A DNA stretch of 9,069 bases from Nitrospirota bacterium. GTDB lineage: Bacteria > Nitrospirota > Thermodesulfovibrionia > Thermodesulfovibrionales > Dissulfurispiraceae. A program made the translations under genes and the position numbers. Shown here piece after piece: positions 1 to 7,451 of this stretch (position 1 is the first letter of the stretch; each line of letters opens with the position of its first letter). Location of the stretch: positions 1-9,069 of the forward strand of contig DUZI01000058.1 in assembly GCA_013349595.1 (NCBI GenBank), read 5' to 3'. Below the pieces are notes generated by a model, which saw only the letters and a list, made by a program, of their open reading frames with translations, made no database searches and had not been told where the DNA came from.

Positions 1-804
1 CCTGTAATTATTGAAAGTTCAGCTGTTATTAAAGATGGTAAGGTTACAGGACTTAGAGGCTTTATAATGGATATTTCAGATAGGAAACAGCTTGAATATG
101 AGAGACAAAGGATATCAAAATTAGACTCCTTAAGTCTCTTAACTGCAGGGATTGCCCATGATTTTAATAATATTCTAACTGTCATCATTGGCAATATCTC
201 TCTTGCCTCCATGATAATAGATGGAGAGGATAAGGCTTATAAGTATTTACAAAAGGCTTCAAATGCTGTCAACATGGCAAAAGACCTTACTGAAAAACTT
301 CTGATGTTTTCAAAGGGAATAGAACCTAACAAAAAGATAATCTCTGCTGAGAAGATTATTAGAGAAACAGTAGATTTGTGCCTATACAATAAGACAACTA
401 AATGCATTATTGACATACCTGAAGACTTAGTAAATATTGATGCAGATTCAGTGCAAATCGGGCAGGTATTTCAAAACTTGATTATAAATGCTGAACAGGC
501 AATGCCAAAAGGGGGAACAATCAAGATAACAGGTAAAAATATTGACCTGTCTGAAAATAACATTTACAACCTTCCAAAAGGTAAATATGTTGAAATTACA
601 GTCTCTGATGAAGGTATTGGGATTTCCAAGGAAAATCTACAGAGAATCTTTGAGCCTTATTTTACAACAAAGGATAAAGGTAATGGATTAGGTCTTGCAA
701 CTGCTTATGGGATTATAAAAAAACATGGTGGCTTTATAAATGTTACATCTGTAGTTGGAGTTGGGACAACCTTTGTCATATATTTGCCTTCAAGTATGTC
801 TTAA
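1..804 (+). CDS. Sensor histidine kinase, C-terminal part (5' end outside window)
   Basis: Frame 1 is open from the first base, so the gene begins upstream; the ATG at 67 is internal. The first ~30 codons read like the end of a PAS domain (GLRGFIMDISDRKQ), followed by a short coiled linker. Counting from the ATG at 67, the HisKA H-box is HDFNN with phospho-accepting His31 (157-159). The HATPase_c boxes follow: N-box around Asn140, G1 DEGIG at 180-184, F-box FEPYFTT near 194-200, and G2 GNGLGLA at 204-210. All catalytic boxes look intact. By family the protein autophosphorylates on His and passes phosphate to a response regulator. There is no C-terminal receiver domain and no regulator gene here, so the partner is unknown, as is the sensed signal. 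The stop lies 25 bases before gspK in the same direction, so co-transcription is possible. Family call is very secure; role is not. Confidence 0.93.
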   Translation, partial: PVIIESSAVIKDGKVTGLRGFIMDISDRKQLEYERQRISKLDSLSLLTAGIAHDFNNILTVIIGNISLASMIIDGEDKAYKYLQKASNAVNMAKDLTEKLLMFSKGIEPNKKIISAEKIIRETVDLCLYNKTTKCIIDIPEDLVNIDADSVQIGQVFQNLIINAEQAMPKGGTIKITGKNIDLSENNIYNLPKGKYVEITVSDEGIGISKENLQRIFEPYFTTKDKGNGLGLATAYGIIKKHGGFINVTSVVGVGTTFVIYLPSSMS

Positions 805-829
805 TAATTTCAACAAAGATTCCTACTAA

Positions 830-1747
830 ATGAATAGGCTATCTTATCTTATAAGTCAAAGAGGTTCAGCCCTTATAGCAATCCTTGCAATAACAGGCTT
901 TATGGTAACCCTATTAGTTGAATTTGTCCATAGAGTATATATATCAACAATATCTTATGATTACTGGAGCAAGTCTCAGTCTCTCTCCTTTGCATGCAAA
1001 TCAGGAATAACATTATCTGCAAAGGTTATGAGTGAGACGGGAGATATTTACTATCTATCGCCTAATGGGACACTTATAATGCCTATTGAGAAGGTTACAG
1101 ATTCCTTTCAAGGCAATCTATTAATAAGTGCCTATGATGAAAATAGCAGATTTAATCTCAACTCTTTGGTCTATCAAAATGGTGAGATAAATTTAATTAG
1201 TTACCAAATTTTTAAGAGACTCCTCAAAAACCTTCAGATAAATGAACAAATAGCCGACTTAATTGTTGATTGGATTGACAAAGATAATATTGAAAGGGTA
1301 AGAGGCAGTGAAGAAAAAGCAAAGAATAGTTATCTTGATGCTGTTGATGAGATTTATCAGATAAAGGGTTTAGAGTTTGAGATTGCAGAGCGACTACATG
1401 ATTATGTTACTGTTTATGGCTATGACCGTATTGATTCTACAATAATAAATATCAATTCTGCCCCTGCAGCGGTAATTATGGCAATTGATGATAGGATAAC
1501 AAAGGATTTGGCAGAGAGGATTATTCAGTATCGTTCCCTTGAGCCACTTAAAAGCGTCTCTGATATAACTAAAATATCTGGTTTTGAAGGTGCCTTAGGG
1601 CAGTCTCTGATTGGCAAGATTGCTGTTATTGTGCGTAAAATAAGGATATTTTCAACTGCAGAACAAGAGGGTGTAAAGAGGATAATAGAGACGGTTGTTG
1701 AACTTCAAGGCAAGAGTCAGATTGTCAGGTATTGGAGAGAGATTTGA
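830..1747 (+). CDS. gspK: Type II secretion system minor pseudopilin GspK
   Basis: The product is 305 aa. It has a short basic leader ending RG, a probable prepilin-peptidase cut G12|S13, and a hydrophobic stretch (about 14-31) that anchors the pseudopilin before assembly. The Glu5 found in most pseudopilins is absent, which is the known exception for GspK. Other family marks are SRFNLN near 106-111, LIVDWIDKDN in the middle (acidic, metal-site-like region), and NINSAPAAVI in the C-terminal helix-hairpin-helix-like part. By family, GspK sits at the tip of the pseudopilus with GspI and GspJ. The ATG at 830 follows an in-frame TAA at 827-829, so it is the earliest possible start; no clear Shine-Dalgarno is visible. 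The gene overlaps gspL by 4 bases if gspL starts at 1744. gspG-J are not in the window. Confidence 0.93.
   Translation: MNRLSYLISQRGSALIAILAITGFMVTLLVEFVHRVYISTISYDYWSKSQSLSFACKSGITLSAKVMSETGDIYYLSPNGTLIMPIEKVTDSFQGNLLISAYDENSRFNLNSLVYQNGEINLISYQIFKRLLKNLQINEQIADLIVDWIDKDNIERVRGSEEKAKNSYLDAVDEIYQIKGLEFEIAERLHDYVTVYGYDRIDSTIININSAPAAVIMAIDDRITKDLAERIIQYRSLEPLKSVSDITKISGFEGALGQSLIGKIAVIVRKIRIFSTAEQEGVKRIIETVVELQGKSQIVRYWREI
1734..1739 (+). promoter_or_regulatory. Ribosome binding site deciding the gspL start
   Basis: GGAGAG lies four bases (GGAG core: six bases) before the TTG at 1744, and overlaps the alternative upstream TTG at 1732. The 1744 codon also forms a TTGA overlap with the gspK stop. 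Together these favour 1744 as the true start. Confidence 0.65.
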
Positions 1748-2805
1748 GCATTAAGGCAGTCATAGAATTTAAATATCACCATGAAGAAGAACTCGATGAT
1801 TTTATCAAAGGGTGTAAGGTTTATATTTTTAAGGAAGACAAGAAGATAGAACTTTTAAAGAAAACAACCCTGTTAGAACTTGATACTAACAAGATTGACG
1901 GTTTTTTTATCAATATACCTATTAGTATTTTAAATTTTAGGATACTAAAATTGCCTGAATTGGAAAAAAGAAGGCTCAGGGAGATAATTCCTTTTGAACT
2001 TGAAGGGAGCATCCTTACAAAACAACAAGATTTAATCTTTGACTTTATTTCAGAAAAACTTGATGGAGGCGGTATCAAGGCATTGGTAGCCTTCATTGAC
2101 AAAAACCTTATATCTGATTTCCTTTCATATCTCAAAGGAAGAGGTATCGTGCCATCAGCACTAATCTGTTCTCAATTGAGGGATAATATTTCTTCGGACA
2201 TTGAGGAGTTTGCAAAAAAAATAATAAATTCCACCGACAAAGATTCTAATATGAACGAAATAATTGAAGAATTAAAAAATCCCACAATCAGGCTTTTTGA
2301 TAAAGATATCTCTTTAACTGGATTAAAAGTTGAACTCTTGAGACCTGCTTTAAAAACATCAGTCCTAATCTTAACCCTCTTAGTTATTACGAGCGTATGG
2401 TTAGGTTTTAAATTAATTATAAACCTAAAAGAACAGTCCCTTATAAAAAAAGACATTCTAATAGGCTATAAATTGCTTTTCCCTGAAGACCAAAAGATAA
2501 CTGATGAGCTTTATCAATTAAAATCGAGGCTGAAGGTTCTCAAAGAAAAGAAAGAAGCCATCATTGACATAAAGGCTTTAGATGTCTTAAAAAGACTTTC
2601 TAAAACACAAGGGATTACACTCAGCGAGTTAATTATAGAAAGAGAAAACATAAAGATGAAAGGTGATGCCCCTAACATGGAAGAACTTGAGAGATTTAAG
2701 AGAGAACTAACATGGATAAAGGGACTGACAATCTCTAATGTTAATCATAGCGATAAAGGCAATTATGCCTTTAGTGCCTCTGGAAGGATTGGCAATGAAC
2801 CTTAA
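1744..2805 (+). CDS. gspL: Type II secretion system inner-membrane protein GspL
   Basis: The product is 353 aa from the TTG at 1744. The N-terminal ~200 residues are cytoplasmic and carry the GspL/PilM-like pattern: a hydrophobic NFRILKLPELEKRRLREI segment followed by FELEG. A single transmembrane helix lies at about 205-227, followed by a ~125-residue periplasmic part that starts with a charged, coiled-coil-like stretch and ends in a small alpha/beta domain. By family, GspL links the cytoplasmic ATPase GspE to GspM and the pseudopilus assembly platform. The cytoplasmic domain looks short compared with well-studied GspL proteins, so part of the actin-like fold may be reduced; this is inference. 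Position between gspK and gspM strongly supports the call. An in-frame TTG at 1732 would add four residues but has no ribosome site of its own. The gene overlaps gspM by 11 bases. Confidence 0.88.
   Translation: MSIKAVIEFKYHHEEELDDFIKGCKVYIFKEDKKIELLKKTTLLELDTNKIDGFFINIPISILNFRILKLPELEKRRLREIIPFELEGSILTKQQDLIFDFISEKLDGGGIKALVAFIDKNLISDFLSYLKGRGIVPSALICSQLRDNISSDIEEFAKKIINSTDKDSNMNEIIEELKNPTIRLFDKDISLTGLKVELLRPALKTSVLILTLLVITSVWLGFKLIINLKEQSLIKKDILIGYKLLFPEDQKITDELYQLKSRLKVLKEKKEAIIDIKALDVLKRLSKTQGITLSELIIERENIKMKGDAPNMEELERFKRELTWIKGLTISNVNHSDKGNYAFSASGRIGNEP
2782..2788 (+). promoter_or_regulatory. Ribosome binding site deciding the gspM start
   Basis: GGAAGGA lies six bases before the ATG at 2795, inside the 3' end of gspL. 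This supports 2795 over the ATG at 2738 in the same frame, which would add 19 residues lying wholly within gspL. Confidence 0.7.
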
Positions 2806-3337
2806 AGTGATAATTGACAAATCAAGACTATTATGGTCAATTCTATCTTCAAAAGAGAGGATAGTCATAATCTCATTAGCAACTTTTATAATTATAACAA
2901 TCACTCTTTCTTTATTTATTAACAGAGTAACCCAAGAACTTTCAGTTCAAAAAAATAGATATAATGAATTCTTGACTGTCTCTGAACAATACAAAAACTT
3001 AAAGATTAACATTGAAACCATTGAAAAAAGAGAAGGGCTTACAAAACCAAAGAGCATCCTTGAATTTGTCTATAATCAATTTGATGAACTTGGTCTTAAG
3101 AAAAAGATAAAGTCCGTCAAAAGTCTTGGCAGTAAGGAAATAAAAGACTATTATGTGGAAGAACCAATAGATATTACTGCAGAAAATATGACAATGAATG
3201 AGCTAGTCAATCTCCTCTTTAAATTAGAAAGGGCGCCAATGATGCTTTCAGTCAAATCCCTATCAATCAGAAAATCCTTTGAAAATCCCGAGAGGCTTAA
3301 TCTACAACTTACCGTTTCTCGTTTTTCCAAAAAATGA
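2795..3337 (+). CDS. gspM: Type II secretion system protein GspM
   Basis: The product is 180 aa from the ATG at 2795 and has the usual GspM architecture. A short cytoplasmic N-terminus (about 1-21) precedes one transmembrane helix at about 22-42, a charged coiled-coil-like stretch (about 43-75), and a periplasmic domain with alternating alpha/beta pattern ending in a regular beta strand (NLQLTVSRF), consistent with the ferredoxin-like fold of GspM. By family it partners GspL in the inner-membrane platform. Sequence conservation in GspM is low, so the call rests on topology, size and position between gspL and gspN. The frame overlaps gspL by 11 bases and gspN by 4 (ATGA), which suggests translational coupling. 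Confidence 0.85.
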   Translation: MNLKVIIDKSRLLWSILSSKERIVIISLATFIIITITLSLFINRVTQELSVQKNRYNEFLTVSEQYKNLKINIETIEKREGLTKPKSILEFVYNQFDELGLKKKIKSVKSLGSKEIKDYYVEEPIDITAENMTMNELVNLLFKLERAPMMLSVKSLSIRKSFENPERLNLQLTVSRFSKK

Positions 3338-4119
3338 TCAAGACAGTAAAGATTATCTTTTTAGCTGTCGGGACCTTTTTATTAATCTTATTTCTTTTAT
3401 GGAACATAGCCATACCAGAAGAGGTGCTTTTAAATATAATAACTGAAAACTCAAAGACACCTTACAACCATATAACCTTTGAAGAGTTAAATAAAGGCTA
3501 CTTCTTTGACATAACCTCAAAGAAGGCTAATATTTTTTATGGTTCACTGAAAGAACCATTATTGATTGTTGAAGATGTTAATGTATACTTAAATCTTTTT
3601 TCGCTCCTTTCATTAATCCCCACAGTCCATTTTGCAGCCAAAACAGGTGAGGCCACGCTGAAGGGATTTTATGAAATCACTGGTAATAATGCCTATGAGA
3701 TATTGGTTAATAACTTTCAGATTGCAGGGCATAAGGGATTAAATCAAATAAATATAGAAGGTAAGGGATTAGTAAATATAGAGATTAAAGGTCAATCAAA
3801 GAGAGGAGATTATAAAATCACAGTAAACCAAATGCAGATAAAGCCTATTTTAAGGGCAGGGGTAATGGTTCCCTTTGATAAATTTGATAATATCAGGGGG
3901 ATTGGAGGTTTTCAAAATGGTGTTCTCTATGTAAAATCCCTGACCTTTAATGGTAAAGGCATTCAGGCACTTGCAAAGGGTAGTGTTTCAAAAAATAAAT
4001 TAGATATGACTATTGAGATAATTGCCACTAAAGATGTTAGTGGCTACCAGTTCTTAGATATAGCACTAAATAAATACAAGAAATCAGAAGGTTTTTATGT
4101 AGTGCCTTTGGGCTCTTAA
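3334..4119 (+). CDS. gspN: Type II secretion system protein GspN
   Basis: The product is 261 aa. It has an N-terminal membrane anchor at about 6-26, then a beta-rich periplasmic region with repeated short strands and glycines (for example NIEGKGLVNIEIKG near 146-159), like the AsmA-related fold of the GspN family found in Deltaproteobacteria, Leptospira and related groups. It is about the family's usual length. GspN is an accessory part of type II secretion that many systems lack, and its exact role is poorly defined. The start ATG overlaps the gspM stop (ATGA) with no Shine-Dalgarno, so translation probably depends on coupling. It is the last gene of the gsp cluster: the next gene converges, and element copy A lies between. 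No hairpin-plus-T-run terminator is visible after the stop. Confidence 0.83.
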   Translation: MIKTVKIIFLAVGTFLLILFLLWNIAIPEEVLLNIITENSKTPYNHITFEELNKGYFFDITSKKANIFYGSLKEPLLIVEDVNVYLNLFSLLSLIPTVHFAAKTGEATLKGFYEITGNNAYEILVNNFQIAGHKGLNQINIEGKGLVNIEIKGQSKRGDYKITVNQMQIKPILRAGVMVPFDKFDNIRGIGGFQNGVLYVKSLTFNGKGIQALAKGSVSKNKLDMTIEIIATKDVSGYQFLDIALNKYKKSEGFYVVPLGS

Positions 4120-4175
4120 TATTATTGTAAAGAGATTTCATTGTTATAGCAAAATAGTCTTATCCAATCATTATA

Positions 4176-4370
4176 CCTTAAAATAGCGCTTAGGAAAGGC
4201 TGTTTCAGGATTTTTATAATCGACTGATTTATACATCTAAAACAATGCCTTATGACAAAGCCCCCCTAGGAACTTTTTTTTATAAGGTGTCGTATAAAAA
4301 TTCCACACCAGCCCTTCCTATCTTACTTGCTGATTTTACTAGGCTTTTTAGTTCTATCGCTATTTTTGGG
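4176..4370 (-). repeat. Copy A of a ~200 bp element with terminal inverted repeats (MITE/ERIC-like)
   Basis: The left end is CCTTAAAATAGCG and the right end, read on the minus strand, is CCCAAAAATAGCGATAGAA; 12 of the first 15 positions agree. A second inverted pair lies inside: AAAGGCTG at 4196-4203 against CAGCCCTT at 4310-4317. A related copy (B) occurs at 8452-8655 in opposite orientation. Read on the minus strand, A shares exact blocks with B: ATCAGCAAGTAAGATAG, AAGGGCTGGTG, GTTCCTAGGG, TTGTCATAAGGCATTG, TCGATTATAAAAA, CGCTATTTTAAGG. No coding frame is present. The hexamer ATTATA occurs directly on both sides (4170-4175 and 4371-4376), a possible target duplication. The element lies in the convergent gap between gspN and the patatin gene, and fills most of this 280-base region; the remaining ~56 bases after gspN show nothing recognisable. 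A non-autonomous mobile element or an ERIC-type palindromic repeat both fit. Confidence 0.75.
4277..4300. other. Central AT hairpin of element copy A
   Basis: TTTTTATA at 4277-4284 and TATAAAAA at 4293-4300 form a perfect 8 bp stem with an 8-base loop. Copy B has the same stem and loop length with a different loop sequence, so the structure looks kept. The stem is pure A/T and would be weak as RNA. Confidence 0.5.
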
Positions 4371-4399
4371 ATTATAAAAAACTAAGATAGACAAACAAA

Positions 4400-5257
4400 T
4401 TACTTTGTTACATTACTATTTTTTATATGTTTTTTTATCTGTTGTAATGATTCTTGAGTTGCCTTTTCTCCTTCAAGTATAGCTTCATGTCTCTTTGTGA
4501 AATCTGCAGAGCCTATATGTGATACCTTTGGTTTTATAATTATATCTGCGGATAATAATTCGTTTTTTGCAATCCTTGAATACATTATGTCTATTGACTT
4601 TAAGATTGTTTCTACTATGCCATCAGGCTGATTTGTAGATGTGTCACCAGAAATATCAACTGCTATAATGACATTTGCACCATACTGTCTTGCAATATTT
4701 ACAGCCACAGGACTAACTACACCACCATCAACATAGTAACTATGCCCTATTTTGACAGGTTTAAATACGCCGGGAATAGAACAACTTGCCCTTACTGCCA
4801 TACCTGCATTGCCTCTTGAAAAGGCAATTTCTTTGCCTGTGATAATGTCTGTTGAAACTGCATAGAAGGGTATCTTAAACCTTTCAATAGGGGTGTTTTT
4901 GACTGATTTGTTTATAAATGCTTCAATCTTTTCACCTTTTATAAATCCGCTATCTGGTATGGAAATATCAACAATATCTGCCCTGTTGAGCGATAGGGCA
5001 ATCTTTTGTAAATCAAATCCACTATATCCATATGCAAAGAGACTACCTACAAAACTACCTGCACTCGTTCCAACTACCATATCAATGGGTATGCCATTTG
5101 CCTCAAGGACCTTTATCACACCAACATGTGCAAATCCCTTTGACGCACCCGCACCAAGCACAAGTGCTACCTTTGGTTTTTCAATATCAGGTTTAATCTG
5201 AGGTGTGCAAGAGATTGCAGAAAAGAGTAAAATGAAAATTATTAATAACTTCTTCAT
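4400..5257 (-). CDS. Patatin-like phospholipase family lipoprotein (RssA/NTE type)
   Basis: The product is 285 aa from the ATG at 5257. An N-terminal lipoprotein signal (MKKLL, hydrophobic core, AISC) predicts lipidation of Cys17; Thr at +2 suggests outer-membrane sorting if Lol-type rules apply. The patatin domain follows at once. It has the oxyanion-hole motif GAGASKG (about 35-41), nucleophile elbow GTSAG with Ser65, and the catalytic-dyad Asp177 in DGG. The family hydrolyses acyl esters of lipids through a Ser-Asp dyad; the real substrate is unknown. All catalytic residues are present, so it is likely active. The start at 5257 has GGAG six bases upstream, whereas the ATG at 5269 would overlap that site and add four residues before the signal peptide. 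It is the last gene of the leftward set, 43 bases after the MFS gene. Copy A begins 29 bases beyond its stop. Confidence 0.9.
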   Translation of the reverse strand: MKKLLIIFILLFSAISCTPQIKPDIEKPKVALVLGAGASKGFAHVGVIKVLEANGIPIDMVVGTSAGSFVGSLFAYGYSGFDLQKIALSLNRADIVDISIPDSGFIKGEKIEAFINKSVKNTPIERFKIPFYAVSTDIITGKEIAFSRGNAGMAVRASCSIPGVFKPVKIGHSYYVDGGVVSPVAVNIARQYGANVIIAVDISGDTSTNQPDGIVETILKSIDIMYSRIAKNELLSADIIIKPKVSHIGSADFTKRHEAILEGEKATQESLQQIKKHIKNSNVTK

Positions 5258-5263
5258 AATTGT

Positions 5264-5267
5264 CTCC
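5264..5267 (-). promoter_or_regulatory. Ribosome binding site deciding the patatin gene start
   Basis: On the minus strand, GGAG is followed by six bases (ACAATT) and then the ATG at 5257-5255. The upstream ATG at 5269 contributes to this motif and lacks a well-placed site of its own. Confidence 0.65.
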
Positions 5268-5300
5268 ATCCTAAGGGATTTATTAAATTAACCACTGAAT

Positions 5301-6536
5301 TTACTCTAATCTTTGAGGTTTTTTTAAAAAGCACGATAGTATTATAGCAAAAAAAGCAGTTATAGCTGAAAGGACAAAGCTAAGGGTAAAATTACCAGTA
5401 ATTTGAGCCAAAAAACCAGCTGCAATAGGACCACTAATTTGTCCAAGCCCAAATATAAATGTAATATAACCAAAGGCACTTGCAGAACGAATAGTCCCAA
5501 AGTAATCACCAACAGTTGCAGCCATAATTGAAGGAATGCTCCATGCAGTTATTCCGAAAAAAACAATGGCTAAGTAGAGATAATTAATCCCTAATTTAGA
5601 TGCCACAAGTAAGTAGGCAATCATTTGAATAAAAAACACTATCATCAGCCCTTTGCTCCTGCCTAATCTATCACTGAGAGTGCCGAAAAGAGGTCCAGAC
5701 ATTAGGCTTGATAATCCTACCCATGACCAAAACTTGCCTGCAACATTTTCTGAAAAACCATATTCTTGAACCATTGTAGTAACGATGAATGTTATGAATA
5801 TGACATAACTAAAGCCAAAGAGCAGATAAATGATCCCAATATGTAGAAGAATTTTACTAAAGTAGAAATGGGGATGCAAATCTGACTTTTCAAATTTACT
5901 TTCCTCTGCAACTTCTTTGTATCCTATTGGGTTAATTGCTATATCTTTAGGATTGTTTTTGATAATCAGCAAAGTAGTTAATGATATTAAGCAAATAGCA
6001 ATAGCAGAAATGAGCCAGTTAATTCTCCAACCCTCTTGTCCCATAAGACTGTTGACATAGGGGACAAACCATCCTGACAGTATTATGGCAAAGCCACTAC
6101 CTATTACAATAAACCCTGATGCCCTACCTCTGTATTCTCTTGCAAACCATCGTGAAACAAGGCTCATAATAGCAACATTTGAAAAACCACTTCCAATCCC
6201 AGTAAACAAATACATCAATATTATTAAATATAGATAACTACTTTGGCTTATCACGACCATTGACACCCATGAAACTGTTAATCCAACAAATATTATTGCC
6301 CTTGGACCATAGGATTCAACAAACCTTCCAGCAATTAAAACTGCAAATAAATATCCCAAAAAATTACCTGTGCTCAGGAATCCCATTTCAGAATAATTAA
6401 GTTGAAGATTAACAGACATTGATGGTAAGAGCATTCCAATTACAAATCGGGCAAAGCCAAGACATGCCATTATGCTCAACATGCCAGCAAAGGCTATGAA
6501 AAATCCATAGTGGAAATAATTTTTAATAATTGACAA
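5301..6536 (-). CDS. MFS transporter, substrate unknown
   Basis: The product is 411 aa with about 12 hydrophobic segments in two halves, joined by a charged central loop at about 193-225: the classic major facilitator layout and length. The conserved loop between helices 2 and 3 is GRFVESYGPR (70-79), and its second-half counterpart is GTLSDRLGR (285-293). The N-terminus (LGFARFVIGMLLPSM, 26-40) resembles the YbfB/YjiJ-like group, but this assignment is tentative; an OFA/monocarboxylate-type carrier is another option. By family it would be an inner-membrane secondary carrier. The start is TTG at 6536, since an in-frame TAA lies two codons upstream; the ATG at codon 19 would cut into the first helix. 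No good Shine-Dalgarno is seen. It lies 80 bases after the YkgJ-type gene and 43 before the patatin gene on the same strand. The 80-base gap holds nothing recognisable. Confidence 0.9.
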   Translation of the reverse strand: MSIIKNYFHYGFFIAFAGMLSIMACLGFARFVIGMLLPSMSVNLQLNYSEMGFLSTGNFLGYLFAVLIAGRFVESYGPRAIIFVGLTVSWVSMVVISQSSYLYLIILMYLFTGIGSGFSNVAIMSLVSRWFAREYRGRASGFIVIGSGFAIILSGWFVPYVNSLMGQEGWRINWLISAIAICLISLTTLLIIKNNPKDIAINPIGYKEVAEESKFEKSDLHPHFYFSKILLHIGIIYLLFGFSYVIFITFIVTTMVQEYGFSENVAGKFWSWVGLSSLMSGPLFGTLSDRLGRSKGLMIVFFIQMIAYLLVASKLGINYLYLAIVFFGITAWSIPSIMAATVGDYFGTIRSASAFGYITFIFGLGQISGPIAAGFLAQITGNFTLSFVLSAITAFFAIILSCFLKKPQRLE

Positions 6537-6616
6537 AGGTTATTTTCTCTTTTAAAAGGGGATTAAGTTGATTGATTCTGCATAAACAGGATAAGGAATG
6601 CCTAACTTTCAATAAT

Positions 6617-7387
6617 TTACTCTTTTAACTTTAAAGTCTGCTCCATCATTAAGATATATTTGATGTAAGAAAAAGCAAATTGAAGCAACTCAACTTCATC
6701 TTTTTTCATCCTTTCTACCTTTTCTGGATCAACATCAAACTTGTCAAGGAATCCACTTTTAAACACAAAATCACTGAATCTGTCTATGTCATAAGAAGCC
6801 ATGTAAAAGGCTTTTTGCTTTTTTTCGTCAAGGCTCAAGCCTGGCAGGTTTTTTCTAAAAAGTATCTCCTTCCAACCTCTGTTAATATCGTCATAAAGTT
6901 CTGCCTCCTGGTCCTGTCGCCATTCTTTTATAGTCCATTCCTTGTCCTCTTGATAGCCCTTACAGTGATCCTCTCGAACAAAAAAGTAAAACTCTTCATT
7001 GTAAGGTTGCTTGAGGTTCTCATCCATCTTCTTTAATGAACCTTGACCAACAGGATAATATCTACAACTTGCCGGTCTGTCAGTATAAATATTACACCCT
7101 TCTTCATATACAAAAGGACATTCCCTATTGCCACCTTCTTTCATCTTCAAAAATACAAAGGGATGTGATGTCTTTTCATCAATGTCAATGTAAGTATATT
7201 GAAGCAAAAATTGACCTGATAACATATTTAGCCTGTTTTTAAGCCTTACAATATCATAAGGAGTTAGCAAAATATCAATATTTGAACAACACTTGGTGAA
7301 ACAAGATATGCCTTTATAGCACTTAAATTTAAACTTACTATTAAGAGAATGACTAACTATATCAACATCCTTCATGTTTATTTTCAT
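6617..7387 (-). CDS. YkgJ family cysteine-cluster protein (CxxCxxCC-type)
   Basis: The product is 256 aa, with no signal peptide or membrane segment, so probably cytoplasmic. Eight cysteines are seen in the N-terminal 142 residues: C23, C29, C33, C34, C90, C98, C108 and C142. The pattern CX5CX3CC, then ECPF, GCNIYTDRPASCRYYP and a later HC, matches the YkgJ/FliB-like zinc or iron-sulfur cluster family. The usual first motif is tighter (CX2CX2CC-like), so the spacing here is loose. The C-terminal ~110 residues are charged and mostly helical, with no motif I recognise. Cluster binding is a family-based prediction; the biochemical role of most members is unknown. No flagellar gene is nearby, so a flagellin methylase role is not supported. 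The ATG at 7387 has GGAGG four bases upstream, which favours it over the ATG four codons later. It is the first gene of the leftward set and divergent from mnmA. Confidence 0.87.
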   Translation of the reverse strand: MKINMKDVDIVSHSLNSKFKFKCYKGISCFTKCCSNIDILLTPYDIVRLKNRLNMLSGQFLLQYTYIDIDEKTSHPFVFLKMKEGGNRECPFVYEEGCNIYTDRPASCRYYPVGQGSLKKMDENLKQPYNEEFYFFVREDHCKGYQEDKEWTIKEWRQDQEAELYDDINRGWKEILFRKNLPGLSLDEKKQKAFYMASYDIDRFSDFVFKSGFLDKFDVDPEKVERMKKDEVELLQFAFSYIKYILMMEQTLKLKE

Positions 7388-7451
7388 ATTGCCTCCAAAA
7401 TATTTATTTTATTCTATAATAAGTGCTCAACAAAAATGAAAGGTTAAAGAA
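7388..7451. promoter_or_regulatory. Divergent intergenic region between the YkgJ-type gene and mnmA
   Basis: This 64-base gap must hold the start signals for both directions unless transcription enters from elsewhere. Rightward, a perfect TATAAT at 7415-7420 is a good -10 candidate for mnmA, though no -35 match lies at the right distance. Leftward, TTGAGC (7423-7428, minus strand) could be a -35 with an AT-rich -10 near 7400-7406, which is weak. The minus-strand GGAGG ribosome site for the YkgJ-type gene is at 7392-7396; mnmA has AAAGG at 7439-7443, eight bases before its ATG. The two promoters would overlap, so they could influence each other. Confidence 0.4.

Noticed and set aside
67..69. 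ATG as the start of the histidine kinase
   Set aside because: The frame is open back to base 1 and codes for a PAS-like C-terminus before it, so this is an internal methionine.
2738..2794. Extended N-terminus for gspM from the ATG at 2738
   Set aside because: It would lie wholly inside gspL, has no supporting ribosome site, and the ATG at 2795 has a well-spaced GGAAGGA.
1821..2904. Three open frames on the minus strand inside gspL/gspM
   Set aside because: They are antisense to well-supported genes, low in complexity (Ser/Ile/Lys rich), with no domain or ribosome site.
4120..4400. CRISPR array or tRNA in the convergent gap
   Set aside because: There are no regularly spaced direct repeats and no cloverleaf; the repeat content is explained by element copy A.
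4893..5201. Plus-strand open frame inside the patatin gene
   Set aside because: It is antisense to a gene with intact catalytic motifs and shows no domain of its own.
6680..7242. Two plus-strand open frames inside the YkgJ-type gene
   Set aside because: They are antisense to the cysteine-cluster gene, whose motif pattern and ribosome site are convincing.
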